Source of the DNA: Achromobacter sp. Marseille-Q4962
Lineage (GTDB): Bacteria > Pseudomonadota > Gammaproteobacteria > Burkholderiales > Burkholderiaceae_B
DNA: 64,000 nucleotides
Direction of reading: 5' to 3'
Assembly (NCBI RefSeq): GCF_943737005.1
Contig: NZ_CALSFU010000009.1
Span: forward strand, 62,001-126,000
Positions within the stretch are counted from its first letter, which is position 1, and every line of letters starts with the position of its first letter. Below the pieces are notes generated by a model. It worked only from the letters and a program-made list of their open reading frames with translations, was not told the origin of the DNA and ran no database searches. The position numbers and the translations under genes are program-made. Of this stretch, positions 8,873-20,230 are shown in pieces.

Positions 8873-9982
8873 ATGGAAAAACAGATCCTGGACCAACCCC
8901 GCATCGGCGTGCTGGCGTCCGGTCCGCTGGATTCGATCTGCGACGTGGGCGGCGTGACCGTCGGGCACTGCACGCTGTCCGAGGGGGCGCTGCAAACGGG
9001 CGTGACGGTCGTGCGTCCGCACGCGGGCGATCCCTTCCTGGACAAGGTGCCGGCCGCGGCCACGGTGCTCAACGGCTTCGGCAAGAGCGCCGGCCTGGTC
9101 CAGGTGCAGGAACTGGGCGTGCTGGAAACGCCCATCGCGCTCACCAACACCTTCGGCGTGGGCACCGTGGCCAACGCCCAGATCCGCGGCGCCATCGCGG
9201 CCAACCCGGAAATCGGGCGCGGCATGCCCACCGTCAATCCGCTGGTGTTCGAGTGCAACGACGGCTACCTGAACGACATCCAGGCGCTGGCGGTGCGGGA
9301 GACGCACTACGAGCAGGCCCTGGCCGCCGCCGGCCCGCGCTTCGAGCAGGGCGCGGTGGGAGCGGGGCGCGGCATGTCGTGCTTTTCGTTCAAGGGCGGC
9401 ATCGGCTCGGCCTCGCGCATGGCGCAGATCCAGCCGGGCCTGCGTCATACGGTGGGCGCGCTGGTGCTGGCCAATTTCGGCCGCCTGCCCAACCTGGTGG
9501 TGGCGGGCCGCCCCTTCGGCCGCCGCCTGGCCGACCGCATGGACCGCGGCCTGTTGGGCGCCGGCGAGAACGCCGCCGTCGCGCCCGAGAAAGGGTCCAT
9601 CATCCTGCTGCTGGCCACCGACGCGCCGCTGGATTCGCGGCAGCTACGCCGCCTGTCGCTGCGCGCGGGCGCGGGGCTGGCGCGCACCGGCTCGGTCTTC
9701 GGCCACGGCAGCGGCGACATCGCGCTGGCGTTCTCCACGGCCTACACCGTGCCGCAGCGCGCCGAGCAGCCGATGCCCGCCGTGGCCATGCTGCACGAGT
9801 CCCGCATCGATCCGCTTTTCGAGGCCGCCGCCGAGGCGGTCGAGCAATCCATCATCTCGGCGCTCTGGCGCGCCGAGAGCGTTACCGGGCGCGACGGGCA
9901 CCGCCGCGCCAGCATCCGCGAGGCGGCGCCCGAGTGGCGCCAGTGGCTGGCGGATACCGAATTCGCACCGAACCAAGGCTGA
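8873..9982 (+). CDS. P1 family peptidase (DmpA-type aminopeptidase/D-esterase/beta-aminopeptidase)
   Basis: A 369-residue self-cleaving peptidase of the DmpA/BapA family. Members release N-terminal L-, D- or beta-amino acids from small peptides. The N-terminal DVGGVTVGHCTL and TNTFGVGTVANA segments and the GFGKSAGL stretch are typical. The expected autoproteolysis site is Gly241-Ser242 within EKGSIILLLATDAPL, which places Ser242 as the new N-terminal nucleophile. The site and the total length agree with DmpA, which is cut at about residue 250. No signal peptide is seen, so it is probably cytoplasmic. The ATG at 8873 follows GAGG. Its place after a peptide importer suggests that imported peptides containing beta- or D-residues are its substrates. 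Confidence 0.88.
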   Translation: MEKQILDQPRIGVLASGPLDSICDVGGVTVGHCTLSEGALQTGVTVVRPHAGDPFLDKVPAAATVLNGFGKSAGLVQVQELGVLETPIALTNTFGVGTVANAQIRGAIAANPEIGRGMPTVNPLVFECNDGYLNDIQALAVRETHYEQALAAAGPRFEQGAVGAGRGMSCFSFKGGIGSASRMAQIQPGLRHTVGALVLANFGRLPNLVVAGRPFGRRLADRMDRGLLGAGENAAVAPEKGSIILLLATDAPLDSRQLRRLSLRAGAGLARTGSVFGHGSGDIALAFSTAYTVPQRAEQPMPAVAMLHESRIDPLFEAAAEAVEQSIISALWRAESVTGRDGHRRASIREAAPEWRQWLADTEFAPNQG

Positions 9983-9987
9983 ATCCC

Positions 9988-10809
9988 ATGAAGATCCTGA
10001 TTTCCACCGATATCGAAGGCGTGGCCGGCGTGTTCCACGCCGAGCAGGTCCGTCCCGGCAATGGCGAGTACGAGCGCGCCCGCGCCTGGATGACCGCCGA
10101 GGCCAACGCCGCCGTGCAGGGCGCCATCGCGGGCGGGGCCGAGGAAGTGCTGGTCAACGATTCGCACGGAGGCTTTCGCAACCTGCTGCCCGACGGGCTC
10201 GACGAGCGCGCGCGCCTCGTGCTGGGCAAGCCGCGCTATCTCGGCATGATGGGCGGGCTGGAAGAGGGCGGCTGCGACGCCGTGTTCATGATCGGCTATC
10301 ACTCGCGCTCGCAGGGGCGCGGCGTGCTGGCCCACACCATCAACAGCTTCGCCTTTGCGCGCGTGCTCATCAACGGCATGGAGCTGGGCGAGGCCGGCCT
10401 GTACGGCGCGCTGGCCGGCGAGATGGGCGTGCCCGTCATACTGGGCACGGGCGACGACGTCTTCATCGCCGAGACGCGCGGGCTGTTCCCCGGCGCGGAG
10501 TGGGTGCAGACCAAGACGGCGGGCGGCCAGGGCAGCGGCGTCACGCTGTCGCCGGCGGCGTCGCGTCGCGCCATCGCCGCGGCGGCCGAGACTGCCGTGC
10601 GCAATCTGAAGAAGGCCGTTCCGTTCCGCATCGCGCCGCCTATAGAATGCCGGTTGCAGACCCAGAGCACGGCCCTGGCCGATCTGTTCTGCATGTGGCC
10701 CGCGCTGGAGCGCGTGGACGGCGTCACCCTGCGGTTCACCACCGACAGCATGCAGTCCGCCATCCGCATGCTCAATAGCCTGGCCGCCATGTCATTCATG
10801 TTGCGCTGA
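9988..10809 (+). CDS. dppA: M55 family D-aminopeptidase (DppA type)
   Basis: A 273-residue zinc peptidase of the M55 family. Bacillus subtilis DppA of this family releases N-terminal D-amino acids from peptides, e.g. D-Ala-D-Ala. Conserved metal-site residues are visible at nearly identical positions: Asp8 and Glu10 (STDIEG), His60 (NDSHGG) and His105 (GYHSRS). The likely nucleophile His116 lies in AHTINS, followed by ELGEAGLYG. It starts 5 bp after the P1 peptidase stop, so the two are probably co-translated. This DppA is unrelated to the E. coli dipeptide-binding protein of the same name. Two D-peptide-type hydrolases side by side argue for salvage of peptides carrying D-residues. Confidence 0.88.
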   Translation: MKILISTDIEGVAGVFHAEQVRPGNGEYERARAWMTAEANAAVQGAIAGGAEEVLVNDSHGGFRNLLPDGLDERARLVLGKPRYLGMMGGLEEGGCDAVFMIGYHSRSQGRGVLAHTINSFAFARVLINGMELGEAGLYGALAGEMGVPVILGTGDDVFIAETRGLFPGAEWVQTKTAGGQGSGVTLSPAASRRAIAAAAETAVRNLKKAVPFRIAPPIECRLQTQSTALADLFCMWPALERVDGVTLRFTTDSMQSAIRMLNSLAAMSFMLR

Positions 10810-10822
10810 GGATTCCCCACCC

Positions 10823-12613
10823 ATGTCCCATACCGACGCCCGTATCGCCCGGCTGCGCGAGGCCATGCGCCGCCGCGGCCTTTCCGCCTGCATCGTCCCG
10901 TCTTCGGATCCGCACCTGTCCGAATACCTGCCCGCCCGCTGGCAGGGGCGCCGCTGGCTGTCGGGCTTCACGGGATCGGTGGGTACGCTGGTGGTCACGG
11001 CCGACTTTGCGGGTCTGTGGGTGGACAGCCGCTACTGGGTGCAGGCCGAGGCGCAATTGGCTGGCACCTGCGTGCGGCTCATGAAGATTGCCTCGGCGGC
11101 CGTGCCGGGCCACGTGGACTGGCTGGCCGGGCACGTCGAGGCCGGCGGGCGCATCGGGGTGGACGGGCAGGTGCTGGGCCTGGCGGCCTTCCGGGCGCTG
11201 GCGGCCGCCGCTGCCCGCGCCGGCGCCGAACTGGACATCCTGGCCGACCCGCTGGACGAGATCTGGACCGACCGTCCCGGCCTGCCGGCCGCGCCCATCT
11301 ACGAACACCTGCCTCCGCACGCCTGCGTGACGCGGGCCGAAAAGCTGGCGCAGGTGCGCGAGGCCATGCGCGGGCACGGCGCCGACGTGCATTTTCTCTG
11401 CACGCTGGACGACATCGCGTGGCTCTTCAACCTGCGCGGCTCCGACGTGGAATACAACCCCGTGTTCCTGGCCCACGCCCTGGTCGGGCCGGACCATGCC
11501 ACGCTCTTCGTGGCCGAGGGCGCGATGGACGAGGGCGTGCGCGCCGCGCTGGCGGCCGACGGCGTCGAGGTGGCGGCCTACGGGCAGGCGGCCGAGGCGC
11601 TGGGTTCGCTGGAGCGCGACCAGACCCTGCTGATCGACCCCGCCCGCGTGACCTGCGGGGTGTTCCACGCCATGGACCCGGACGTGCCGCGCGTGGAAGC
11701 CATCAACCCCTCCACGCTGCTCAAGTCGCGCAAGACCGAGGCCGAGCTCGCCAACGTGCGCGAGGCCATGGCCCAGGACGGCGCCGCGCTGTGCGAGTTC
11801 TTCGCCTGGTTCGAGGGCGCGCTGGGCCGCGAAACCGTTACCGAGCTCACCATCGACGAAAAGCTCACGGCCGCGCGCGCGCGCCGGCCCGGCTATGTGT
11901 GTCCCAGCTTCGGCACCATCGCGGGCTTCAACGCCAACGGCGCCATGCCCCACTACCGCGCCACGCCGGACTCGCACGCCGTCATCGAAGGCGATGGCCT
12001 GCTGCTCATCGACTCCGGCGGCCAGTACCTGGGCGGCACCACCGACATCACGCGCGTGGTGCCCGTCGGCACGCCCAGCGCCGACCAGAAGGCCGATTTC
12101 ACGCTGGTGCTCAAGGGTATGATCGCGCTGTCGCGCGCCTCGTTCCCGCGCGGCACGCCCTCGCCCATGCTGGACGCCATCGCCCGCGCGCCCATCTGGG
12201 AGGGCGGAGCCGAGTACGGCCACGGCACCGGCCATGGCGTGGGCTACTTCCTGAACGTGCACGAAGGGCCGCAGGTCATTTCCTACCGCGCCGCGCCGGG
12301 GCCGCACACGGCGATGGAGCCGGGCATGATCACCTCCAACGAGCCCGGCATCTACCGCCCCGGCCGCTGGGGCGTGCGCATCGAGAACCTGGTGGCCAAC
12401 CGCAGCTGGCTCGAGTCCGAACTGGGCGAGTTCCTGTGTTTCGAGACGCTCACGCTGTGCCCCATCGATACGCGCTGCATCGAGCCCGCCCTCATGCGCG
12501 AAGACGAGCTTGCCTGGCTCAACGACTATCACCGCACCGTCTACGAGCGCGTTTCGCCACTGGTCGAAGGAGCGGCGCTTCGCTGGCTGGAGCGCCGTTG
12601 CGCGCCGATCTGA
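10823..12613 (+). CDS. M24B family Xaa-Pro aminopeptidase
   Basis: A 596-residue metallopeptidase with the eukaryotic-type three-part layout: two creatinase-like N-terminal domains (about 1-310), the pita-bread catalytic domain (about 315-535) and a short M24_C tail. It removes N-terminal residues preceding proline. The metal-site segments are visible: LLIDSGGQYLGGTTDITRVV (two Asp), GHGTGHGVGYFLNVHE (His), and TSNEPGIYRPG (Glu). It starts 13 bp after the dppA stop with GAGGAT upstream. It closes the peptide locus and would complete hydrolysis of imported proline-containing peptides. The family name PepP is sometimes used, but length and domains differ from E. coli PepP. Confidence 0.88.
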   Translation: MSHTDARIARLREAMRRRGLSACIVPSSDPHLSEYLPARWQGRRWLSGFTGSVGTLVVTADFAGLWVDSRYWVQAEAQLAGTCVRLMKIASAAVPGHVDWLAGHVEAGGRIGVDGQVLGLAAFRALAAAAARAGAELDILADPLDEIWTDRPGLPAAPIYEHLPPHACVTRAEKLAQVREAMRGHGADVHFLCTLDDIAWLFNLRGSDVEYNPVFLAHALVGPDHATLFVAEGAMDEGVRAALAADGVEVAAYGQAAEALGSLERDQTLLIDPARVTCGVFHAMDPDVPRVEAINPSTLLKSRKTEAELANVREAMAQDGAALCEFFAWFEGALGRETVTELTIDEKLTAARARRPGYVCPSFGTIAGFNANGAMPHYRATPDSHAVIEGDGLLLIDSGGQYLGGTTDITRVVPVGTPSADQKADFTLVLKGMIALSRASFPRGTPSPMLDAIARAPIWEGGAEYGHGTGHGVGYFLNVHEGPQVISYRAAPGPHTAMEPGMITSNEPGIYRPGRWGVRIENLVANRSWLESELGEFLCFETLTLCPIDTRCIEPALMREDELAWLNDYHRTVYERVSPLVEGAALRWLERRCAPI

Positions 12614-12623
12614 AACCCCGGCG

Positions 12624-13616
12624 TCAGGCCGCGGCGGCGGGCGCTGCCCCGCCGCGCCGGCCATAGAGCAGGCGCGCGCACAGCGCGCAAGACAGCGATT
12701 GCAGCGCCGCGTAGGCGAGCAGCCGTATCCACGGCGCGGCGGGCGAGCGCGAGAAAGCCTGGATGCCGGCGCTGTCCACATTCATGAGGGCCAGCGCCAC
12801 CAGTCCGATGCCCGCGGCCTGCGCGAGCCAGAACGACAGGCTGCCGTGCGCCACGGCGCGCGGCGCGTCCGCGCCGCCGAGCGCGCGCGGCACGTGGCGC
12901 CGGTTCACGGCCAGCGCCAGCGCGGCCAGGGCGGCAGGCAGGGCCCAGTATCCCAGCGCGTAGGCCGCGAGGCTGCTCTGCCGTTCGAGCAGCCCGATGC
13001 CCAGGAAGGGCACGAGGCCGAGAACGATCAGCCATTGCCAGACCAGCAGGCTGGCGGCCGCGATGGCGGCGGCATGGTCCGCGGTATAGGCCGGCGCCGC
13101 GCCGCCCGCGGTCCGCGAGCGCCACAGCGCGACCCGCAGCGCGGCCCAGGCGCACAGCAGCTCCAGGGCGGCGGCCGCCATCGCCGAGAGCAGGGCGGCG
13201 AACAGCGCGGGCGGAATGCGCATGCCGCCGCCGGGCGCGGCGAGCCGGCGCGCCAGCCCGGCCAGCCAGACGCCGGAATAGGCCTGCAGGATCTCCGCCG
13301 CCAGCAGGCCCGCCCAGAGCAGCCCCACGTAACCGGCCAGCGTCCGTCCGGGCCGCGCCAGCCGGCCGGCGCCGCGCCGCGCGAGCCAGCGCCGCGTTAC
13401 GCACCAGGCCGCCAGTCCCGCCAGCAGGATGGCCGCCAGCCCGCGCGCCACCATGGGGCCGAGCGCGGCCGGCTGCGCGTACAACGCGCGCAGCTGGTGC
13501 GCCTGCGGCGAGACAAAAAGAATCAGCCCGTAGCCGGCGAGGCCGAAAACCAGGCGCGCGAGCGCGCTGGCGATGGCGAAACGGCGGGGAAGGTCGGGAG
13601 CGTCGGGCACGGCCAT
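12624..13616 (-). CDS. Polytopic membrane protein of unknown function
   Basis: I do not recognise the family. The 330-residue product is very rich in Ala and Leu and seems to have eight or more membrane helices, for example LVFGLAGYGLILFV, AAILLAGLAAWCV, YVGLLWAGLLAAEIL and LIVLGLVPFLGIGLL. Loops are short and Arg-rich. The C-terminus ends in a positively charged YGRRGG and an alanine run. There are no obvious catalytic motifs. It is convergent with the aminopeptidase gene (10 bp apart) and divergent from pyrG. The antisense frames over it are open because of GC skew, but the hydrophobic pattern and the start at an ATG support this frame. Confidence 0.65.
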   Translation of the reverse strand: MAVPDAPDLPRRFAIASALARLVFGLAGYGLILFVSPQAHQLRALYAQPAALGPMVARGLAAILLAGLAAWCVTRRWLARRGAGRLARPGRTLAGYVGLLWAGLLAAEILQAYSGVWLAGLARRLAAPGGGMRIPPALFAALLSAMAAAALELLCAWAALRVALWRSRTAGGAAPAYTADHAAAIAAASLLVWQWLIVLGLVPFLGIGLLERQSSLAAYALGYWALPAALAALALAVNRRHVPRALGGADAPRAVAHGSLSFWLAQAAGIGLVALALMNVDSAGIQAFSRSPAAPWIRLLAYAALQSLSCALCARLLYGRRGGAAPAAAA

Positions 13617-13712
13617 GCCTTGAAAAGAGGGACGGGAACAGGCGCGACCATAGCATGCCGCCGGGCCGCCTCGCCGCTCCGCTTTCGGGAGGCGGCGAGG
13701 CGGGCGGCTTCG

Positions 13713-13736
13713 CTTCGCGTTCTGCTTCGCGTTCTG
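13713..13736. repeat. Tandem 12-bp direct repeat upstream of pyrG
   Basis: CTTCGCGTTCTG occurs twice in direct succession in the gap between the membrane protein gene and pyrG. A partial further copy (GGCTTCG) precedes it. Function unknown; it could be replication slippage or a regulator site. Confidence 0.6.
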
Positions 13737-13784
13737 TTACGTGGTGGAATTAAGGGAAAACCCATACGGGCGCGATCACTTGGC

Positions 13785-15487
<1,703 letters not shown>

Positions 15488-15660
15488 TGACGGCTCGTGG
15501 TTTCGAATCGCAACCGGAAGTTGCCGAGCCACGAGCCTGTTTCCCAGCGGCGCCCGCCTGCACGGGGGCGCCGCGGCGTCGTCCGCCCGGGGCAGGGCGT
15601 ATCCAATGCGCCGCCTCAACTGTTACCCTCACCGCTACGCAACTGCTCTGAAGGAACCCC
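15488..15660. other. Gap between pyrG and the DUF1330 gene with nested hairpins; no kdsA
   Basis: No gene could be supported here. GGCTCGTGG (15492-15500) pairs with CCACGAGCC (15529-15537) and encloses GCAAC/GTTGC (15510-15514/15520-15524). A second stem is CGGCGCCC (15548-15555) with GGGCGCCG (15566-15573). Neither is followed by a U-tract, so they may act as factor-dependent termination or processing elements. kdsA, often found between pyrG and eno in beta- and gammaproteobacteria, is absent. Confidence 0.55.
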
Positions 15661-17236
<1,576 letters not shown>

Positions 17237-17305
17237 TGCAAGCACGGCCGCGGCGCGAAGGCGCTGTGGCCGTATCCGCGTCACGACTGCTGAGGGTTCC
17301 CGCGT

Positions 17306-17740
17306 ATGCGCCTGCTGTTCCTGGTGCTGTTCGTGCTGCTAGGCCTGATCCAATATCCGCTCTGGCTGGGCAAGGGCGGCTGGTTCAAGGTCTGGGACCT
17401 GCAGCGGCAGGTCGCCGAGCAGCGCGAAACCAACGAAGGCCTGCGCGCGCGCAACGCGGCGCTGGAGGCCGAGGTGCGCGACCTCCAGACGGGCACCGGC
17501 GCCATCGAGGAACGGGCGCGGGGCGAACTGGGCATGATGCGCGAAGGCGAGGTTTTCGTGCATATCCTGCCCAAGGACACGCCTGCGCCGGCCGGCGGAG
17601 CGGTGCTCAACGCCAGCGCTTCCAAGCCGGCCGCAAAGCCCGCCGCGCCGGCCCGCGCGCAGCCGGCTGGCCGCCCGGCGGCGTCTGCCGCGCCAGGCAA
17701 CGCCACGCGGCCGCCTCAAGGGCACAGGGAAGGGCACTGA
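17306..17740 (+). CDS. ftsB: Cell division protein FtsB
   Basis: A 144-residue bitopic membrane protein of the divisome. With FtsL and FtsQ it forms the complex that activates septal peptidoglycan synthesis. The N-terminus [20 protein letters not shown] is the membrane anchor, followed by [19 protein letters not shown], typical of FtsB. A coiled coil rich in Glu, Arg and Asn runs to about residue 75. [16 protein letters not shown] is conserved. Beyond about residue 95 there is an Ala/Pro-rich tail that is longer than in E. coli FtsB (103 residues). GAGGG precedes the start. Confidence 0.93.
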   Translation: MRLLFLVLFVLLGLIQYPLWLGKGGWFKVWDLQRQVAEQRETNEGLRARNAALEAEVRDLQTGTGAIEERARGELGMMREGEVFVHILPKDTPAPAGGAVLNASASKPAAKPAAPARAQPAGRPAASAAPGNATRPPQGHREGH

Positions 17741-17876
17741 GCGAGCCCGCGCCTTTGGGGGCATGAGCGCCGGCGCACCGGCGCCGGCCCCTCCACCCGA
17801 AACCTCCTCCGGCACCTCCATACTGGCGCATCCACCCGGCACGGAACGGCCCGGCGCGCCTTCCGCAACGGCGGCC

Positions 17877-18629
17877 TCAATCGCAGGCCGCTGCTTCGCA
17901 TTTTCCATGCGTCACGTTCTCGGTCCGGCGGCGCGCCCGCGCCCAGTCGACCGGATGCGAGTGCATTTCCAGCGCCAGTTCCATTTGCATGGGCAGCAGG
18001 CCCCGCGCCAGTGCGCGCCGGTTGTAGGCGTCGGGCCCGCCGTCCCACAAGCCTAGCAGTGCGCGCACCGGCGGCAGCATGGGCCGATGCAGGTAGCGCA
18101 GCCGCAGGCGCAGCGTATTGGCCTCGAAGATATCCGGCCCGGGTCCGGCCGGCGGGCGGGCGTGCTGCTCAGGCTGGAAATCGTTGCCGATGGCGGGCAG
18201 GCCGGCGGCATCGGCCGGAAGCTGGCCCGCGCGCGCGGGCCAGCGGCGCGCATGGCGGCGAAACGCATCCGGCGCGGGCGACAGCACCTCGATGCGCCAG
18301 GCGGGCAGCCCGGCGTTCCGCTCCAGGCTTTCCAGGGCGCGGTCGCGCCGCCGCGCCGCCTCGGCCGGCCCCTGCGGATGGGCATGCAGGGGCAACAGGG
18401 ACTGCAGGAATGCGGCGCGGATGCGCCGGGGATCGCCATGCGCCATGGCGCCCGCGCGGGCCGCTTCCAGCAAGGCCAGGTGCAGTACCTGGCGAACCTG
18501 GTGCCAGCGGGCCGCCTCGATGGCGGCCAGCCCCAGCAGCAGAAGCAGCGCAGCCAGCACCGTGAATTCGACGGCGGCGGCGCCCGATTGGCGTCGTCGG
18601 CGGATGGAAGGCAGAAAAAAGGCGTTCAT
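17877..18629 (-). CDS. TadE-like pilus assembly/membrane protein
   Basis: A 250-residue protein with one N-terminal membrane segment of the TadE/TadG type. RRRRQSGAAAVEFTVLAALLLLLGLAAIEAARW resembles a pseudopilin-like leader (short basic stretch, small residues, Glu at +5 of the hydrophobic segment). The rest is soluble, probably periplasmic, with no recognisable enzyme motif. TadE-type proteins are minor subunits or assembly factors of Flp/Tad pili. Here it stands alone, without a tad cluster in the window. It is convergent with ftsB. A hairpin at 17767-17784 (GCGCCGG/CCGGCGC) lies in the 136-bp gap between the two stops. Confidence 0.72.
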   Translation of the reverse strand: MNAFFLPSIRRRRQSGAAAVEFTVLAALLLLLGLAAIEAARWHQVRQVLHLALLEAARAGAMAHGDPRRIRAAFLQSLLPLHAHPQGPAEAARRRDRALESLERNAGLPAWRIEVLSPAPDAFRRHARRWPARAGQLPADAAGLPAIGNDFQPEQHARPPAGPGPDIFEANTLRLRLRYLHRPMLPPVRALLGLWDGGPDAYNRRALARGLLPMQMELALEMHSHPVDWARARRRTENVTHGKCEAAACD

Positions 18630-18697
18630 GGCTGCGCAGTATGGCGCGTGCCGTGAACGCCTGGCGATACGTGGTTGCCGGGGGGCGGGCGGCCGGC

Positions 18698-19627
18698 TCA
18701 GTGCATCGTGGGCGGCTTGTCGTCAGCGGCCGGCGCACTGTTGGAGAACAGCGCGGCGCAGTCCACGGCGTCGAACACATAGGGCTTGCCGCAGAAGTCG
18801 CAGGAGACTTCCACCTGCCCCTGCTCGGCCACGATTTCCTCGATTTCGGCCCGGCCCAGCGAGCGCAGCATGCCGGCCACCCGCTCGCGGGTGCACGGGC
18901 AGTGCCAGCGCACGGGCAGCGGCTCGAAGGCCTGCAGGGTTTCTTCCCAGTACAGGCGGCGGATGAGCGTGTCGGTGTCCGTTTCCAGCAATTCGTCGTT
19001 CTTGAGCGTGGAGGCCAGCGCCAGCGCCCGCTCCCAGCTCTCGTCGGCGGCCTCGGCCGACAGCAGCGGGTTGTCGCCGCCGCCATGCACGGGCAGGCGC
19101 TGCAGCAGCAGGCCGGCGGCGTGCTGGCCGTCGGCCGCCAGCCACAGGCGGGTGTCGAGCTGCTCGGAGGCTTTCATGTAGTGCTGCAGGGCTTGCGCCA
19201 CCGTGTCGCCTTCCAGGGGGACGATGCCCTGGTAGGCCTGCTGCCCGGGAACCTTGTTGCGCGGGTCGAGCACTACGATGAAGCGGCCGTTGCCGCCCGG
19301 GTTGAGCAGGCTCTGCATGTCGCCATGGGCCGGCACGTCGTGGCCTTCGCGCATTTTCACGGTCGCGCGCAGGCTGAGGTCGGCGCGGCATTCCACCACC
19401 AGCAGGGCGATGGGGCCGTCGCCCTGGATCTGCAGGACCAGCGAGCCGTCGAACTTGATGTTGGCGGCCAGCAGCGTGGCGGCCGCGACCAGTTCGCCGA
19501 GCAGTTGCAGGATGGCGGGCGGGTAGTCGTGGTTGGCCTGGACGGCCTGCCAGGTGTCGTGCAGGCGCACCGCCTGCACGCGCAGGCTGCGGTCCGCGTA
19601 GAGGTATTTCTTGAGTTGATCGGTCAT
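18698..19627 (-). CDS. hslO: Redox-regulated chaperonin Hsp33
   Basis: A 309-residue cytosolic holdase that is switched on by oxidation and unfolding. The zinc-binding, redox-sensing cysteines are all there: Cys243-x-Cys245 (HCPCTRERV) and Cys276-x-x-Cys279 (CDFCGKPY). The N-terminal substrate-binding domain carries RADLSLRATVK and NPGGNGRFIVVLDP. Length fits the betaproteobacterial family. The C-terminal tail after the zinc site continues with VFDAVDCAALF. It is co-directional with the carbonic anhydrase gene 39 bp upstream. Confidence 0.96.
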   Translation of the reverse strand: MTDQLKKYLYADRSLRVQAVRLHDTWQAVQANHDYPPAILQLLGELVAAATLLAANIKFDGSLVLQIQGDGPIALLVVECRADLSLRATVKMREGHDVPAHGDMQSLLNPGGNGRFIVVLDPRNKVPGQQAYQGIVPLEGDTVAQALQHYMKASEQLDTRLWLAADGQHAAGLLLQRLPVHGGGDNPLLSAEAADESWERALALASTLKNDELLETDTDTLIRRLYWEETLQAFEPLPVRWHCPCTRERVAGMLRSLGRAEIEEIVAEQGQVEVSCDFCGKPYVFDAVDCAALFSNSAPAADDKPPTMH

Positions 19628-19666
19628 GGGTGGAATGTTAGCCGATCGGCGGGGGCGGGCGGACGC

Positions 19667-20188
19667 TCAGTCCAGGCGCTTGAGCGCCTTGCGGTAATGC
19701 TGGCCGCGCGCCACGTAGTGCGCGGTGTTCTTGTGCATGTTGGCGATTTCGTCCGCCGAGAGCTCGCGCACGATCTTGCCGATGCCGATCACCAGCGAAT
19801 TGTCGGGGATGACGCGGTCTTCGGGAATGATGGCGCCGGCGCCGATCAGGCAATTGCGGCCGATGACGGCCCGGTTCAGGACGATGGCCTGCATGCCCAC
19901 CAGCGCGCCCTCGTGGATGGTGCATCCGTGCAGCATGGCCTGGTGGCCGACGGTGACGTTGGGCCCGATGGCCATCGGACAGCCGCCGTCCACGTGCAGC
20001 ACGCTGGATTCCTGGATGTTGGTGCCCTCGCGGATGAGGATGGCGTCATTGTCGCCGCGGATGGAAACGTGGGACCAGATACTGACGCCCGCTTCCAGCG
20101 TCACGTTGCCGATGATGTCGGCGCTGTCGGCCACATAGGCGGAGGGGTCGATGCGGGGAATGAGGTCGTCGAGTTGGTAGATAGGCAT
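19667..20188 (-). CDS. Gamma carbonic anhydrase family protein
   Basis: A 173-residue left-handed beta-helix protein with hexapeptide repeats, e.g. IGNVTLEAGVSIWSHVSIRGD. The three histidines expected to bind the metal are present at about His65 (VLHVDGG), His82 (VGHQAM) and His87 (LHGCTIH). Members such as YrdA/PaaY hydrate CO2 or have thioesterase-like activity; the actual activity is not predictable. Length is typical. It forms a minus-strand series with hslO downstream and the acyl-CoA synthetase upstream. Confidence 0.92.
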   Translation of the reverse strand: MPIYQLDDLIPRIDPSAYVADSADIIGNVTLEAGVSIWSHVSIRGDNDAILIREGTNIQESSVLHVDGGCPMAIGPNVTVGHQAMLHGCTIHEGALVGMQAIVLNRAVIGRNCLIGAGAIIPEDRVIPDNSLVIGIGKIVRELSADEIANMHKNTAHYVARGQHYRKALKRLD

Positions 20189-20230
20189 GGTTTGCGTGTG
20201 TCTCGGTTGCGCGCCGCGGCGCCGGCCGGC

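Noticed and set aside
8854-9987. Upstream extension of the DppA-type peptidase frame through the P1 peptidase gene
   Set aside because: The frame is open by GC bias only. M55 motifs begin exactly at the ATG at 9988, with the metal residues at their expected positions.
15498-15512. TGGTTTCGAATCGCA resembling a tRNA T-arm
   Set aside because: No acceptor, D- or anticodon arm can be formed around it and no CCA end follows; it belongs to the nested hairpin after pyrG.
17763-18056. Possible 97-codon gene after ftsB
   Set aside because: It overlaps the 3' end of the TadE-like gene in antisense, is Pro/Ala/Arg-rich and lacks a ribosome site.
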